Of a stretch of 64,000 nucleotides of DNA, positions 63,506 through 64,000 are shown in pieces. The stretch is from Molanna angustata. Taxonomy: Eukaryota; Arthropoda; Insecta; Trichoptera; Molannidae. The notes beneath the pieces were generated by a model. That model searched no databases. It was not told the DNA's origin and was given only the letters and a program-made list of their open reading frames with translations. The first letter of the stretch is position 1, and every line of letters begins with the position of its first letter. The translations under genes and the position numbers were made by a program. The DNA is taken from contig OY754973.1 in the NCBI GenBank assembly GCA_963576475.1, positions 13,042,253 to 13,106,252 on the forward strand, in the 5' to 3' direction.

Positions 63506-64000
63506 AGGACAAAATTATAATTAGAAAGTTCAGATTACATGAAGATCAACTATTTATAATTATGTACAGGCAGTGCAAGGTCTGCTGGCTTTCGATAGGA
63601 CAAAATAAAATAAAATGTTAAATCGATGAAATAAGAAACAAATTATAACAAAACCTTTTAAGAAATATCCAATATTTTAGAGCAAAGACGTTTACAAACT
63701 GATTATCCAGTTGAAATATTTGCAACGATTTATTTTTATATATAAAAAAAAACACTACATGGTTGAACTTATCAGGCAATATTTTGATTTAGTTTAATAC
63801 ATTTTAGAATCTCTACCTAGATAATGAAAATAATATCTTCCGACTGTGAATTTTCCGGCAGAATATTTCAACGAAAAAAAAGGTATGCAAAACAATGTGG
63901 TGTATGAAAACAGGTTTTAGTAAATATACATATTTCTCTTTTAGAAAATATTTGCTTTCGCTAAATATTCTTGAATATATTCTGGGTATATAACGTGTCA
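63506..64000. other. AT-rich window end; no gene seen
   Basis: No recognisable element or coding region. Confidence 0.5.

Overview
The window reads as AT-rich nuclear DNA of an insect, most likely a moth or butterfly. That placement is an inference: it rests on split genes with GT-AG introns, a metazoan-type mitochondrial peptide deformylase, the many GTAGGTACCTA-like words typical of lepidopteran DNA, and the mix of LINEs, SINEs, Penelope-like elements, MITEs and satellites. No bacterial operon, CRISPR array or prophage is present.

Only two host genes can be supported. A three-exon peptide deformylase lies on the + strand at 1297-3544 (216 codons plus stop, all catalytic motifs present). 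The last exons of a tachykinin-receptor-like GPCR lie on the - strand at 9306-8019, tail to tail with the deformylase. Its transmembrane exons were not found and are probably outside the window.

From about 9.5 kb on, nearly everything recognisable is mobile or tandemly repeated. 9.6-18.4 kb holds several MITEs, an inverted-arm element (family G) with nine copies of a 176-bp satellite, a solo LTR and a LINE remnant. 21.7-23.9 kb holds two opposed LINE fragments, one split after its YADD motif by a 363-bp hAT-type MITE with a perfect 8-bp duplication, and a tRNA-derived SINE whose 3' tail matches a LINE in the same window. 24.6-27.3 kb is a Penelope-like element (PLE1) set among long (TA)n tracts and a 353-bp palindrome. 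30.3-31 kb has a second PLE (PLE3) with a well-formed hammerhead ribozyme candidate. 31.65-32.09 kb is an unexplained cluster of a CAGTCGGTTCAACTG-like motif.

32.8-35.3 kb is a dispersed repeat (family D) split by a 1503-bp hAT transposon with decayed transposase. 40-44 kb is a string of LINE 3' ends, one with RNase H motifs. 44.95-47.45 kb is a 47-bp satellite with higher-order structure. 47.5-49.85 kb is a three-level nest (family D, then a LINE, then a further element). 50.8-52.4 kb carries old degenerate tandem repeats. 56.5-58.0 kb is a third PLE (PLE2) between ~407-bp inverted arms. 60.4-61.9 kb is an element whose own head has expanded into about 21 copies of a 53-bp repeat. The last 2 kb has another family D copy with a palindromic insert, a perfect 42-bp-arm hairpin and a 19-bp minisatellite.

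The most interesting signals are the hammerhead ribozyme in PLE3 and related, more degenerate cores in PLE1 and PLE2, the inverted and palindromic arrangement of PLE terminal repeats, the two insertions dated relative to their hosts by exact 8-bp duplications, and the satellites that seem to have grown out of transposon ends. All family assignments are by eye; no database search was run.
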